Shown: in pieces, positions 17,721 through 27,716 of the stretch
Layout: every line of letters begins with the position of its first letter
How positions within the stretch are numbered: position 1 is the first letter of the stretch
Notes under the pieces: model-generated
Seen by the model: only the letters and a program-made list of their open reading frames with translations
Databases searched by the model: none
What the model was told of the DNA's origin: nothing
Translations under genes and position numbers: made by a program
Origin: Bacteroidia bacterium
Lineage (GTDB): Bacteria; Bacteroidota; Bacteroidia; NS11-12g; UBA955
Reading direction: 5' to 3'
Assembly: GCA_023228875.1 (NCBI GenBank)
Contig: JALOAG010000005.1
Coordinates: 1 to 64,000 of the forward strand
DNA length: 64,000 nt

Positions 17721-19125
17721 GTTGAGTTGTTTGTGATTTGTTTTTGATAATACTTGTAAATGAACCTTTAAACAACAATGTTTCAACGCTGTCACCCTCA
17801 GCAATTTCATCTGTGTTTGTAATGGCTTTGTTGTTGAGTCGTGTGATGCTGTACCCTCGTTTTAAAACTGTGTCGGGGCTCATGTTGTGAACGTTTTTTT
17901 CAATATTGATGAGGTATTGTTGTTGTTGTTTGAGAAAGTTGTTTGAGTAAATGTTAATATTTGAAATAAGTTGATTTGCGGTGTCGGTTTCTCTTTGAAT
18001 TTTATAGGATAAGTCTTTCTGTAATTCTCTTCTTAGTTGTGTCATGTACTTTTTTTCGTGAATGAGAAACCCAAGTGTTTTATGCACAATACTGCGGCTT
18101 ATGGTAGAGAGAATATTCATGCTTTGTATGACTCTGCCTTGAGTGATAGACCGAAAGAGCTTCATTGTGTTGTATAACTCTTGTTGCAGGGATGCGAGCA
18201 AATTTTGTATCTTGTTTTTAATAATCTCTGTTGCTTGTTGTATTGTTACTGCAACATTGTGATAACTTTGAATGAGCAGTTCAGCGAGTTTGGTAGGAGT
18301 AATTGCATCTTGAAATGCAACCATTTCAGCAACAGTTTCATTGGTTGAATGTCCAATGCCGGTTATGATAGGTAAAGGGAATGTTGCTATTTCGCGTGCT
18401 AAGTCATAATTGTTGTAACAAGATAGTCCCAGGTCTGCACCGCCTCCGCGTACAATAACAACCAAGTCAAAATGCTCTTTCACTTTGCTGATATTATTGA
18501 GTTGTTGTATGATGCCTTTGACTGCCCCTTCTCCTTGAAGCAATGATGGAAATAGCATGAGGAAAAAACAATAACCCCATTGGGTTGAAGCAGCATGAAG
18601 CACTTGGGTAAAGTCTGCATATCCTTTACTAGTTTCAACTGAAATGATTGCAATACGTTGTGGCAATAAAGGGAGCTTCAATGCCTTGTTTTGAAAAAAA
18701 AGACCTTCATTTTTTAGTCTTTGGATGGTAGATTGTTTTTCTTTTTCTAAATCTCCTAAGGTGTAATTTGGGTCAATGTCTTGAATGTTAAGGGTAATAC
18801 CATGCTCCGGTGAATAGGAAATCTTTGCTGCTATCAACACTTTAATGCCTTCTTTTAAAGGCTCTTGTAATGTTCTTATAAATGCATTGTTAATTCTGAT
18901 GAAATCAAGCCTCCAGATGGTAGAGCGAATTTGTGCAACTACTTTTCCGTCTATTTTCTCTACCAAATCAGGATAGCAATGTCCGCTGTGTTTATATAAA
19001 TTTAGTTTGATTATTTCTGCTTTTATCCAATAGGTACTGCTATATCTTTCCATAATGGTTTTTTGTATGCTTTTGGATACTTCATAAAGCGAAAAGACTT
19101 GCTTGCCATCAATGGTTTCTGACAT
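17713..19125 (-). CDS. xseA: Exodeoxyribonuclease VII large subunit
   Basis: 470 residues. N-terminal OB-fold (KQVFSLYEVSKSIQ, YWIKAEI, GHCYPDLVEK) followed by the catalytic domain with RIAIISVETSKGYADF, VVIVRGGGA-x-L, PIITGIGHSTNETVAE and DAITPTKLAELLI, all conserved in XseA. The long C-terminal helical part ends with VLKRGYSITR, where the family has its Gly-Tyr-Ala/Ser motif. Single-strand DNA exonuclease in mismatch and recombination repair, with XseB encoded downstream. A TAnnTTTG promoter lies 19 bases upstream. Confidence 0.95.
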   Translation of the reverse strand: MSETIDGKQVFSLYEVSKSIQKTIMERYSSTYWIKAEIIKLNLYKHSGHCYPDLVEKIDGKVVAQIRSTIWRLDFIRINNAFIRTLQEPLKEGIKVLIAAKISYSPEHGITLNIQDIDPNYTLGDLEKEKQSTIQRLKNEGLFFQNKALKLPLLPQRIAIISVETSKGYADFTQVLHAASTQWGYCFFLMLFPSLLQGEGAVKGIIQQLNNISKVKEHFDLVVIVRGGGADLGLSCYNNYDLAREIATFPLPIITGIGHSTNETVAEMVAFQDAITPTKLAELLIQSYHNVAVTIQQATEIIKNKIQNLLASLQQELYNTMKLFRSITQGRVIQSMNILSTISRSIVHKTLGFLIHEKKYMTQLRRELQKDLSYKIQRETDTANQLISNINIYSNNFLKQQQQYLINIEKNVHNMSPDTVLKRGYSITRLNNKAITNTDEIAEGDSVETLLFKGSFTSIIKNKSQTTQHD

Positions 19126-19144
19126 GGATAAACTTTAACAGAGG

Positions 19145-19152
19145 CAAAGATA
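19145..19152 (-). promoter_or_regulatory. -7 element TATCTTTG for xseA-xseB
   Basis: TAnnTTTG match 19 bases before the xseA ATG. Confidence 0.55.
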
Positions 19153-19192
19153 TATGATTACATAAATGAAATAATGATAATAAGCCGGTACT

Positions 19193-21013
19193 TTATCTGA
19201 TATCATAATGCCTAATGAGTAACTCTCTATATTTTCTAAAGATTTTGTTCTTTGTGATGAATCCAACATATTGTTTTTGTTGATTTACTACCGGTAGAAT
19301 CCTTGTATTTCTTTGATCCATAAGCTGGATAGCTTTTTTCATTGGAAGGTCAATCAGGATGACATCTTTAGTTGGTTGAACAATTTCGCCAATTTTTTTT
19401 GTTTGTCTATTTCCGTCTTCATTCAAAAGGAAAGGAATCAAATCTTCAATAGTAAACATTCCTTTGAACACATTTTGCTCGTCAACAACTGCATACATTT
19501 GTCGGTCAGAACCCATAATGGCATTGCGTGTTTCGGCTATGGTATCAGTTGTTTTAAGAACCACAAAATCATTTTCAACTAATTGAGCGATTTGCATGTT
19601 GTTTAATATGCTTTCATCTTTGTTTGCATCTTCAATTAAACTTCCTTGCTCAACCAACTCTTTGGTATAGATAGAGTATTTTCTAATTTTTTTATTTATA
19701 AAAAATGTAAAAGCAGAAACTACCATTAAAGGAACTATCAATGAATAACCTCCGGTGATTTCCGCTGCTAAAAAGATTCCTGTCAATGGAGCATGCATCA
19801 TTCCGCTTACAGAAGCAGCCATACCAAAAATCATAAAGTTTGTAACATTCAATTCAACCCAGTGAGTTTGGTTTAGAGAATAAGCAAACACAAATCCTAA
19901 TAAACCGCCCACACCAACACTTGGTCCGAACATTCCTCCATTGCCCCCACTGCCCATTGTGATAGAGCAGGCAGCAGTTTTAGCTAATAATGTTAACAAT
20001 GCAAAAAGTAACAATGCTACAACCGATTGGTTGTAAGAAGCAAATAAACTATTGTCAAGAAGAGAATTGTAATTTTTGTCTAGCAAAGGCTGTATAGCGA
20101 TATAACCTTCGCCATAGATTGCAGGGAAGAATGCAACTAAAATACCGAGTAAAATACCCCCGGTCAGGATTTTGGTAATAAGATTTTTTCTGGTGTCAAA
20201 GTAGTGATGTATTTTTTCATTCTGCCAGCTGAAATATACTGTATAAAATCCGGCTATCACTCCGAAAATAACATACATCCAAAATGAGTTTAAAGACCAT
20301 TCATTGGGTACCAATATAAACAGTGGCTCACTGTGTGTAAGTTTGGTAACAACAGAAGCAAATGCAGCAGAAATTAGAATTGGAATAATTGCCGGAATGG
20401 AGAACGTTGGCAATAGGACTTCTGCGGCAAAAATCATCCCTGCAAAAGGACTGTTGAAAGCACCCGAAATACCCGCTGCACCTCCACAAGCTAATAGCAG
20501 TGTGGTTTCTCTGTAATTCAATCCGAAGATTCTCCCAATATTTGAGCCGATAGATGCTCCGCTGGAAACCGATGGTGCTTCTAATCCTGCCGAACCTCCC
20601 ATCCCAACAGTAAGTGCACTTGTAATCACTTGGCTGTATATGTTGTGAAAGTCCAATCGGCTTTGCTTGTGGACTACACTTTTTATCAAAGGTGTGATGC
20701 CTGATTGGAAGCTACGCTTGCGGATAAAGAGTTTAATATATAAGGTGGTGAGGATGATACCAATTAACGGGAAAAAGAAATACAAGTAGTATTTGTATTC
20801 CCAATGGAAATCATTTTGAAGGAAACTAGCAACGGAGTGTGTAAGCACTTTTAATAGAGAGGCAGCTAAACCACCCAACAGCCCAACAATCACTGCGGCA
20901 ATCATCAAGAAGTTTTCTTGAGAGATATGTCCCTTTCTCCAATGATTTATCCTGACTATATATCTGAAAACTTTTTCGTTCACTTTGAAAAATGCCTTTG
21001 ATTGTTTGTGCAA
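19193..21013 (-). CDS. CLC-family chloride channel/transporter with CBS domains
   Basis: 606 residues: ~10-12 membrane helices (residues ~35-440) and two CBS domains in the C-terminal ~150 residues (DDR..YAVVDEQNVFKG; TRILPVVNQQKQYVGF). CLC signatures: QSGITP (anion selectivity Ser), GGSAGLEAPS (gating Glu 145), GAFNSPFAGMIFAAEV and GSGGNGGMFGPSVGVGG. At the inner proton-Glu position (one after Glu 198) there is Val 199, as in CLC channels rather than antiporters. Start uncertain: the TTG at 21013 overlaps a TAnnTTTG element, so a GTG at 20983 may be the true start. Monocistronic in appearance. Confidence 0.9.
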   Translation of the reverse strand: MHKQSKAFFKVNEKVFRYIVRINHWRKGHISQENFLMIAAVIVGLLGGLAASLLKVLTHSVASFLQNDFHWEYKYYLYFFFPLIGIILTTLYIKLFIRKRSFQSGITPLIKSVVHKQSRLDFHNIYSQVITSALTVGMGGSAGLEAPSVSSGASIGSNIGRIFGLNYRETTLLLACGGAAGISGAFNSPFAGMIFAAEVLLPTFSIPAIIPILISAAFASVVTKLTHSEPLFILVPNEWSLNSFWMYVIFGVIAGFYTVYFSWQNEKIHHYFDTRKNLITKILTGGILLGILVAFFPAIYGEGYIAIQPLLDKNYNSLLDNSLFASYNQSVVALLLFALLTLLAKTAACSITMGSGGNGGMFGPSVGVGGLLGFVFAYSLNQTHWVELNVTNFMIFGMAASVSGMMHAPLTGIFLAAEITGGYSLIVPLMVVSAFTFFINKKIRKYSIYTKELVEQGSLIEDANKDESILNNMQIAQLVENDFVVLKTTDTIAETRNAIMGSDRQMYAVVDEQNVFKGMFTIEDLIPFLLNEDGNRQTKKIGEIVQPTKDVILIDLPMKKAIQLMDQRNTRILPVVNQQKQYVGFITKNKIFRKYRELLIRHYDIR

Positions 21014-21018
21014 AAATA
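21011..21018 (-). promoter_or_regulatory. -7 element TATTTTTG before the CLC gene
   Basis: Perfect TAnnTTTG. Its last three bases are the TTG at 21013, so if used it argues for the GTG start at 20983. Confidence 0.4.
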
Positions 21019-21103
21019 TACTGTGCGCAATGAAACGGTAAAAAAGTTCAAAAATGTATGGGTAAATGGAGGGCTTAAAAGTACTTGCCCTTTTGATATT
21101 TAA

Positions 21104-22888
21104 TTATTTAGAAGCGTACTTTTTCTTGCGAATGAAAGCGTTAATCACCCCAAAAAGAACCAGAAGAAGCACAGGTAGTCCAAGATTAAAGAACTGCCAA
21201 TAGGTGCGTTCTTCTTTCACTTTTTCTTTATCCAATAAGCGCAAAATGATTTCCTTAGAGCGAATTTCAATAAGTCCGGAGTCGTCAAGTAAGTAGTCAA
21301 AACAATTGAGTAGAAATTTCTTGTTTCCAAAAATCCTTCCGGTAATATGATCCTTACCCAATTCCAGATACCCCCCTTGGCTGCTCACATGATTTCGGGC
21401 AATATCGCCATCTGCAATTACAATGATATTTCCTTTGCCACTTTCTTTGAATGGCAGGTCAGAGCGCACATTCCTACGTGCGAATGCACTTTTAAAAGTG
21501 CCTTCTAACAAGACTCCGGCTACTTGAGGTCCTCCATTAAATGTACCTAAGAAACTTTGGTCGTTAGAGCGTATTTTGTCAATAATGCTAAATTCTACTA
21601 ATGCAGGTGCATTTGAAATTCTGGTTTTGTCTGAGCTAATGAGTAGGGGCGTTGCTTTGATGTCTTCCTTGTTTAAAATTTTAAGTGTACCTCCAAATCT
21701 TGACCAAACACCTTCTATGTTACGATTAATAGGATGTCGAGACAGTGTAGGATGTGCGGTAAAAACTGGGAAATAAACCCAAGGGAAATTGCGATAACTG
21801 TTTGCAGAGTATGGGTCGCGAAGAGCAATGTCATTGCATCTGAAATCTTGTAATAAATCAACATTTACACGTATACCATAGTGGAAAAGTAACTCCCTAA
21901 GATTGTCAAGAGGGTAGTCCACAGCCACCATTCGTCCACCATTGCTCATCGAATCCATTTCTGCTTGTAAAGCATCTATAAACCATAAAGTGTTACCGCC
22001 TTGCATCATATATTGATCAATCAGAAATGCTTCTTCTTTTGTAAGGTCTCTACGCGGTTTTGCAATCACAACTGCATCATATTGATTGATTCGATTTTGT
22101 AAACCACTTAGGATAATCTTTGCGTTCTCTTCGTCATTGTCTGTAAATTTATCTGCATATAAAGCAATGGCAGCGGAGTCTCTCAAATCAATATTTAGAT
22201 TATCTAATCTGTAAAAACTGCCTAATTCTTTTTTCAAATCATAGAGCGGCAATTCTCCTAATTCTCCGTGTCCTATTAAGAATCCTATACGTTTCTTTTG
22301 GTCTGCTTTGCATTTGCGTATGGCATGAGCAATCTCATACTCAAGATTTTCGATTGACTGGTTAATAGTAACTTCACTGGCTTGACCATATTCGGTTTTA
22401 AGCAGGTTTATTACAAAACTTTTACCGGTGCCATAAAATACCTCTGCACCGGGAATGATAAGATTACGTTTTTGAGATTCAATGTCTGCATCATCTACAT
22501 CGTCATAAGGAGGTAGCCCTTTTTGTTCGAACTCTTGAAACAGTTGTTGTTTTTCTTTATTGTCTTTGCCGGCAAAAGGATCAGAGAATTCGTATTCAAT
22601 TTTGTTGCCGGATGCTTCTCTATAATTAGAGAGCATGTCTAAGGTTGCATTCTTAAGTTGTTTGAATTTAGAACTTAATTCTCCATTAAGGTAAACTTTA
22701 ATGTAGATATAGTCATCTACACTGGCTGCTAATTTCTTAGATGTCTCACTGAGTGTGAACCTTTTCTCTTTGGTCAAATCAAACTTGGTATAATATTGCG
22801 AACCAAGCAAGTTTGCTACTAGCACAATTGCAATCACAACTGCTAAGTCAATTAAACCCTTCACCCTATTCGTTTGCTTTTTACTCAT
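21104..22888 (-). CDS. gldG: Gliding motility-associated ABC transporter auxiliary protein GldG
   Basis: 594 residues. One N-terminal membrane helix (LIDLAVVIAIVLVANLLGS), the pattern YYTKFDLTKEKRFTLSE typical of GldG, a long soluble ABC-type auxiliary domain (IGFLIGHGELGE, VVIAKPRRDLTKEEAFLIDQ, GGNTLWFID), and a C-terminal helix (LGLPVLLLVLFGVINAFIR) with a basic end. In Flavobacterium, GldG forms an ABC transporter with GldA and GldF that is needed for gliding. It lies 13 bases downstream of gldF in the same orientation. Confidence 0.93.
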   Translation of the reverse strand: MSKKQTNRVKGLIDLAVVIAIVLVANLLGSQYYTKFDLTKEKRFTLSETSKKLAASVDDYIYIKVYLNGELSSKFKQLKNATLDMLSNYREASGNKIEYEFSDPFAGKDNKEKQQLFQEFEQKGLPPYDDVDDADIESQKRNLIIPGAEVFYGTGKSFVINLLKTEYGQASEVTINQSIENLEYEIAHAIRKCKADQKKRIGFLIGHGELGELPLYDLKKELGSFYRLDNLNIDLRDSAAIALYADKFTDNDEENAKIILSGLQNRINQYDAVVIAKPRRDLTKEEAFLIDQYMMQGGNTLWFIDALQAEMDSMSNGGRMVAVDYPLDNLRELLFHYGIRVNVDLLQDFRCNDIALRDPYSANSYRNFPWVYFPVFTAHPTLSRHPINRNIEGVWSRFGGTLKILNKEDIKATPLLISSDKTRISNAPALVEFSIIDKIRSNDQSFLGTFNGGPQVAGVLLEGTFKSAFARRNVRSDLPFKESGKGNIIVIADGDIARNHVSSQGGYLELGKDHITGRIFGNKKFLLNCFDYLLDDSGLIEIRSKEIILRLLDKEKVKEERTYWQFFNLGLPVLLLVLFGVINAFIRKKKYASK

Positions 22889-22901
22889 GGTTTATTGTCT
22901 A

Positions 22902-23630
22902 TTAGCGATTCTTAAAGAAATATTTTGTTAAACCCAGAAATACGATTGTCATCGAGATAAAATAAATCATATCTCTTGTGTCAATCACGCCCTTGCTGAT
23001 AGATTGATAATGGTAGTTAATTCCTAACCATGCTGTAGTAAATTCGGAGTCTTTCAAAAATGATAAGTCAGAAAGGAAGTCAAATGCAATAAAAAAGAAG
23101 AAGCATAGAAACATAGAAAGAAGAAATGCAATAATCTGATTGTCGCTAAGGGCAGAGGCAAACGTACCTATTGCAACATAAATAGCCCCTAACATCAATA
23201 AACCAATGTATGAACCGAGTGTTGCCCCGGAATCAATACCGGTTTGTTCAGGATTAATAGATAATTTATTTACAGAGTAATAATAGAGTAGAGTAGGCAG
23301 TATAGAAAATAAGACTAATGTAAGCCCTGCCAGATATTTACCCATGATGATTGCAAGGTCTGAAACGGGACGTGTAGTAAGGGTCTCTATAGTTCCGCTT
23401 TTTCTTTCTTCTGAAAAACTACGCATGGTGATTGCAGATACAAGAAAAATAAAAATGATAGGGGCAATGGAAAAAAGAGGGTCGAGTGTTGCATAACCAT
23501 TGTCCGGTACACTGGTGTCTTTAAACAACCATGTAAACATACCGGTTACAGTGAGAAACACAATAATGACTACGTAGGCAATGAGAGAGCTGAGAAAACT
23601 TCTTATTTCTTTTTTATAGATTGTCCACAT
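22902..23630 (-). CDS. gldF: Gliding motility ABC transporter permease GldF
   Basis: 242 residues with six membrane helices, starting MWTIYKKEIRSFLSSLIAYVV as GldF proteins do, with RSFSEERKSGTIETL as the cytoplasmic coupling motif of ABC-2 permeases (NosY-like). It forms the membrane part of the GldAFG transporter. Its start overlaps the end of gldA by 17 bases and gldG follows after 13 bases, so the three genes are one translationally coupled operon. Confidence 0.93.
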   Translation of the reverse strand: MWTIYKKEIRSFLSSLIAYVVIIVFLTVTGMFTWLFKDTSVPDNGYATLDPLFSIAPIIFIFLVSAITMRSFSEERKSGTIETLTTRPVSDLAIIMGKYLAGLTLVLFSILPTLLYYYSVNKLSINPEQTGIDSGATLGSYIGLLMLGAIYVAIGTFASALSDNQIIAFLLSMFLCFFFFIAFDFLSDLSFLKDSEFTTAWLGINYHYQSISKGVIDTRDMIYFISMTIVFLGLTKYFFKNR

Positions 23631-24537
23631 GATGCGTTAGTTTTTGAAAGATATCCTCTAAAGTTTGTTTTTCTTCCTTCTGTTCTAAAATATAACCTTC
23701 TGCATTGGCTATTATTTTGTTCAGGGCTATTTTACAATCTTGTGCTTCGGTTGTTGTGATATGCCATGAGTTTGGCTTCGTTCCGGCTGTAATATTCGTA
23801 ATTACTGAAATTGAGCTCAATACTGATTGGGGAACTTCTTTTGAAAACTCAACATAAATAACTGTATCACTTTCAATCTTTTTACCTAATTCAGCAGTAG
23901 GAGCATCGGCAACTATTTTACCTCTATTAATGATGATAGTTCTTTGACAGAGTGCTTCTACTTCTTGCATGATATGGGTCGATAATAAGATGGTTTTTTC
24001 TGAACCTATATCAAGAATCAATTTTCGAATTTCTCCAATTTGATTAGGGTCAAGACCGGAAGTAGGTTCATCCAGAATCAGTACCTCCGGGTTGTGGATG
24101 AGTGCTTGCGCCAATCCGACTCTTTGTCTGTAACCCTTGGACAATTGTCCGATTTTCTTTTTTCTTTCTAATGTTAATCCGGTTAATTCAATGAGTTCTT
24201 CTGTTCGCTTAATTGGATGTGCCACCTTGTTAATTTCCGCCATAAAACGTAAATATTCACGGATGTACATATCCAAATACAAAGGATTGTGTTCCGGTAA
24301 GTATCCTATTTTTGAACGGGTGAGTAAAGGCTTTTCTTCTACATCAATTCCATCAATAAACGCTTTGCCTCGTGTAGGTTGAATAAATCCGGTGAGCATC
24401 TTCATGGTTGTGCTTTTGCCTGCTCCATTGGGACCTAAGAATCCAACTATTTGTCCTTTTTGCAGTTCAAAATTAATGTTGTCAACCGCATTTTGTTGAC
24501 CATAAATTTTTGTGAGATTTTCTACTCGAATTGCCAT
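23614..24537 (-). CDS. gldA: Gliding motility ABC transporter ATP-binding protein GldA
   Basis: 307 residues. Walker A GPNGAGKST (~35-43), Q-loop region, signature LSKGYRQRVGLAQAL, Walker B VLILDEPTSGLDP and switch His in LLSTHIMQEVEALC. It begins MAIRVENLTKIYGQQNAVD, as GldA does, and the downstream GldF and GldG settle its identity. A C-terminal ~90-residue extension (EQKEEKQTLEDIFQKLT) is normal for this subfamily. A near-consensus -7 element TATCTTCG lies at 24556-24549, 11 bases before the start. Confidence 0.93.
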   Translation of the reverse strand: MAIRVENLTKIYGQQNAVDNINFELQKGQIVGFLGPNGAGKSTTMKMLTGFIQPTRGKAFIDGIDVEEKPLLTRSKIGYLPEHNPLYLDMYIREYLRFMAEINKVAHPIKRTEELIELTGLTLERKKKIGQLSKGYRQRVGLAQALIHNPEVLILDEPTSGLDPNQIGEIRKLILDIGSEKTILLSTHIMQEVEALCQRTIIINRGKIVADAPTAELGKKIESDTVIYVEFSKEVPQSVLSSISVITNITAGTKPNSWHITTTEAQDCKIALNKIIANAEGYILEQKEEKQTLEDIFQKLTHHVDNL

Positions 24538-24691
24538 GTATGAGCCTGCGAAGATATTGTATAAAATACATCTGCAAATTGAAAATTGATAACCGATTTG
24601 AGAAATTGCATCCAGATACGCATTTAGAAATGTTGTTCAGCTTGTTTTGATGTTACGAAAAATGCGCAAAATGTTACTCTCAGACAGCTTG

Positions 24692-26668
24692 TTAATAGTT
24701 TCTCAGTTCTTTCAAAACATCATGAAGTCGGTTTTGTGCCAAAAAGTTTTTTTCCAAGTCCTTTGCTAAAGGTACCGGGGTATCCAAACTGCCTAATCTC
24801 TTGATTGGTGCATCAAGGTGTTCAAAACAATTTTCTGCAATCCATGCTGCTATTTCGCCCCCAATACCACCGGTCATTGTATCTTCATGCAGCACAAGCA
24901 CTTTGCCTGTCTTTTTGATGGAATCTGCTACCAACTCTTTATCCCAAGGAATCAATGTCCTCAAATCAATAATATCAGCATGTATGTTGAGAGCTTTGCA
25001 TGCATCTAATGCCCAGTGCACACCCCAGCCATAGGTTATGATGCTTAACTCATCTCCCGTAGCTTGTAATTGCCCTACCCCAATTGGTAATGTGTAATAA
25101 TTATTTGGAACTAACCCGTGAATACTTCTGTACAATGCTTTGTGTTCAAAAAACAAAATAGGGTTCGGCTCTTGAATGCTTGCACATAATAATCCCTTTG
25201 CGTCAAATGGATTTGAAGGATAAACAATTTTTAATCCGGGTACGTGAGCGAACCATGCCTCAGTGCTTTGTGAGTGAAATGGACCTGCACCCACACCAGC
25301 TCCCGTAGGCATACGGACTACTACATCTGCGTTTTGCGCCCAACGATAATGAGATTTCGCAAGATTGTTTACAATTTGATTGAATCCACAAGTAACAAAA
25401 TCACCAAACTGCATTTCAACTATTGCCTTCCATCCTTTGATGGACAGGCCATAACCTGCGCCTATTATAGAACTTTCAGTAATAGGCGTGTTGCGAATCC
25501 TTTTTTTTCCAAAAACCTTATAAAAATCTTCTGTAACCTTAAATACTCCGCCATATTCTGCAATGTCTTGACCCATGATAATTGATTTTGGAAATTTTTC
25601 AAGACTTTGTTTTAATCCGTCAGAAATAGCATCAACCAGTCTTTTTTCACTTTGGTTGTCCAAATCAGGTGCAATTTGACTGTTTTGTACTATTGCATAA
25701 ACATCTTCTAATTCCTTTGAAGTTTCAGCAACAATATCAGGTTCAGATTCAACCATGTGAACAGCGCTGTCAATCTCTGATTTAACCTTGTTGTGTATTT
25801 GGGTTTTTTCTACTTCATTAAGTATCCCGAGTTTTTGTAAATATTGCTCAAAATTGCTGATGGGGTCTTTTTTTATCCATTCATCAAACAAAGATTGAGG
25901 GACGTATTTGGTGCCAGAGGCTTCTTCGTGCCCTCTCATTCTAAAGGTAATACACTCTATCAATATTGGTCTGGGATTCTGTCTGATAGAGTCAGCAATT
26001 TCTTTTACAGTATGATACACTTCCAATATGTTATTGCCGTCAATTTGTATGGCTTCTATTCCATAGCCGATTCCTTTATCAATAAACTGTTTACACTTAA
26101 ATTGTTCATTGCTAGGGGTTGAAAGCCCGTAGCCATTATTTTCTATGAGAAAAATAGTGGGTAAACTCCATACTGCGGCCACGTTTAATGCTTCATGAAA
26201 ATCGCCCTCGCTTGTGCCTCCATCACCCGAAAATACAAGCGAAATATTATTTGTCTTATCTATTTTTTCAGCCAATGCAATGCCATTGCCGACACCCGCC
26301 ATTGCTCCTAAATGTGAAATCATGCCTACAATATGATATTCATTGGTTCCAAAGTGAAAAGAACGGTCTCTGCCTTTAGTAAATCCGGATGCTTTCCCTT
26401 GCCATTGTGCAAATAGCTTTGCAAAAGGAATTCTTCTGGTCGTAAAAACGCCTAAGTTTCTATGTAAAGGCAATATGTAGTCTTGGTCATGCAGTGCAAG
26501 TGTACCCCCAACAGCAATGGCTTCTTGTCCTATTCCTGAGAACCATTTGCCTATTTTTCCTTGCCTGAGCAGTATCAACATTTTTTCTTCTATAATTCTC
26601 GGATAAACCAAAGCATGATAGATTGACATGAGTTCTTGATCAGTCAGACTTTTTCTGTTAAATTCCAT
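24692..26668 (-). CDS. Fused 2-oxoacid dehydrogenase E1 component, alpha and beta subunits
   Basis: 658 residues. Residues ~1-320 are the E1 alpha domain with the thiamine diphosphate motif GDGGTSEGDFHEA ... ENNGYG and RGHEEASGTKYVP; residues ~340-658 are the E1 beta domain (GQDIAEYGGVFKVTEDF, RIRNTPITESSIIGAGYG, MPTGAGVGAGPFHSQS, HEDTMTGGIGGEIAAWI). Such alpha/beta fusions are common in Bacteroidota and act on pyruvate or branched-chain 2-oxoacids together with E2 and E3, which are not in this window; the substrate cannot be decided here. A -7 element TACCTTTG lies 22 bases upstream. It is divergent from the hypothetical protein at 26766. Confidence 0.92.
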   Translation of the reverse strand: MEFNRKSLTDQELMSIYHALVYPRIIEEKMLILLRQGKIGKWFSGIGQEAIAVGGTLALHDQDYILPLHRNLGVFTTRRIPFAKLFAQWQGKASGFTKGRDRSFHFGTNEYHIVGMISHLGAMAGVGNGIALAEKIDKTNNISLVFSGDGGTSEGDFHEALNVAAVWSLPTIFLIENNGYGLSTPSNEQFKCKQFIDKGIGYGIEAIQIDGNNILEVYHTVKEIADSIRQNPRPILIECITFRMRGHEEASGTKYVPQSLFDEWIKKDPISNFEQYLQKLGILNEVEKTQIHNKVKSEIDSAVHMVESEPDIVAETSKELEDVYAIVQNSQIAPDLDNQSEKRLVDAISDGLKQSLEKFPKSIIMGQDIAEYGGVFKVTEDFYKVFGKKRIRNTPITESSIIGAGYGLSIKGWKAIVEMQFGDFVTCGFNQIVNNLAKSHYRWAQNADVVVRMPTGAGVGAGPFHSQSTEAWFAHVPGLKIVYPSNPFDAKGLLCASIQEPNPILFFEHKALYRSIHGLVPNNYYTLPIGVGQLQATGDELSIITYGWGVHWALDACKALNIHADIIDLRTLIPWDKELVADSIKKTGKVLVLHEDTMTGGIGGEIAAWIAENCFEHLDAPIKRLGSLDTPVPLAKDLEKNFLAQNRLHDVLKELRNY

Positions 26669-26689
26669 TTATATGTTTAGTAATGGAGG

Positions 26690-26697
26690 CAAAGGTA
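26690..26697 (-). promoter_or_regulatory. -7 element TACCTTTG for the E1 dehydrogenase
   Basis: TAnnTTTG match 21 bases before the ATG at 26668. Confidence 0.5.
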
Positions 26698-26765
26698 GAA
26701 TAATGTTCACATTGAGCAACTTTGGCATGAAATTGTGCATCTTTGCAACGTTATTTCATACTTTT

Positions 26766-27716
26766 ATGAGAACACAAAAACAAAATAAATTAATATTGTT
26801 TGTACTCATACTCTTAATGGGTATTATGACTCTGCCATTTTCTGTTTTGTCTCAAGGTGAACATACAACTTTGTATAAGTTCAAGCCAAATTGGAAGGAT
26901 GGTATGGAGATGGTTTGGTTTCACAAAGTAACCAATATGAACACCAATGAAAGAGACATGCCTATTTATATGACAATTGACTCTTTGTATTCTGTTATGA
27001 ATTTTTCCTACTCAGACTCAAATACGTGGATAGTAAGTATCAGGCATTTTATGAAATATGATGTTCCTAGTAAAACTGCATATTTGGCAACAGTAGAAAC
27101 ATTAAAGAATGCACCCATATTGCTTGAATTTGACAGTTCATTTAACTATATAGGTCTTCAAAATTGGGAGCAATGGCGAGATACTCTTCAGAAGAATTTA
27201 CGTATCGAGTTTGAAAAGAAAAAGATTGCGTTGAAGACTTACAGTGAATACAGACAACTCTATGAACAACCCGAAGAGGTTGAAAATGTTGTGGTGAATT
27301 ATTATATACAAATGTTTTCCATCTTTGGCAGAAGTGTCAATTTAGGTGTACTAAATCCGATGGTTGCAGAAATTAAAAATCCTTTTAAGGAAAGAGAATG
27401 GCTGACAAAATCAGGTGACGAAGCCTTTTTTAGCTATGGAGACAATACGAATGAAATTGTTCGCACATTTTCTGCAAAATCAGACAAAGAAGATTTTCAG
27501 ACTTTAGCAGAGGATTATTTTAATTACCTTAGACAAGGTTCTGATATAGAAATATCCATTCCTCCCCCTCGTATTATTTTAGAACGAGATGAAATACATA
27601 CTTACGATATCAAAATGAATAATCTTAAAGAGTATAGAATGGAAAGCTCCGTGAATATTAATGGAGCAAAAACCTTACTGGAATATAGATTCATTTTGCT
27701 CAACATTAGGCAGTAG
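26766..27716 (+). CDS. Secreted protein of unknown function
   Basis: 316 residues from the ATG at 26766, preferred over an upstream ATG at 26673 because it starts a good signal peptide (MRTQKQNKLILFVLILLMGIMTLPFSVLSQ) and because a near-consensus -7 element (CATCTTTG, 26738-26745) lies between the two. The mature protein (YKFKPNWKDGMEMVWFHKVT, then YNYLRQG and PPPRIILERDE) has no Cys and no family I recognise. Divergently transcribed from the E1 dehydrogenase; followed by ~290 bases without a gene. Confidence 0.7.
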   Translation: MRTQKQNKLILFVLILLMGIMTLPFSVLSQGEHTTLYKFKPNWKDGMEMVWFHKVTNMNTNERDMPIYMTIDSLYSVMNFSYSDSNTWIVSIRHFMKYDVPSKTAYLATVETLKNAPILLEFDSSFNYIGLQNWEQWRDTLQKNLRIEFEKKKIALKTYSEYRQLYEQPEEVENVVVNYYIQMFSIFGRSVNLGVLNPMVAEIKNPFKEREWLTKSGDEAFFSYGDNTNEIVRTFSAKSDKEDFQTLAEDYFNYLRQGSDIEISIPPPRIILERDEIHTYDIKMNNLKEYRMESSVNINGAKTLLEYRFILLNIRQ

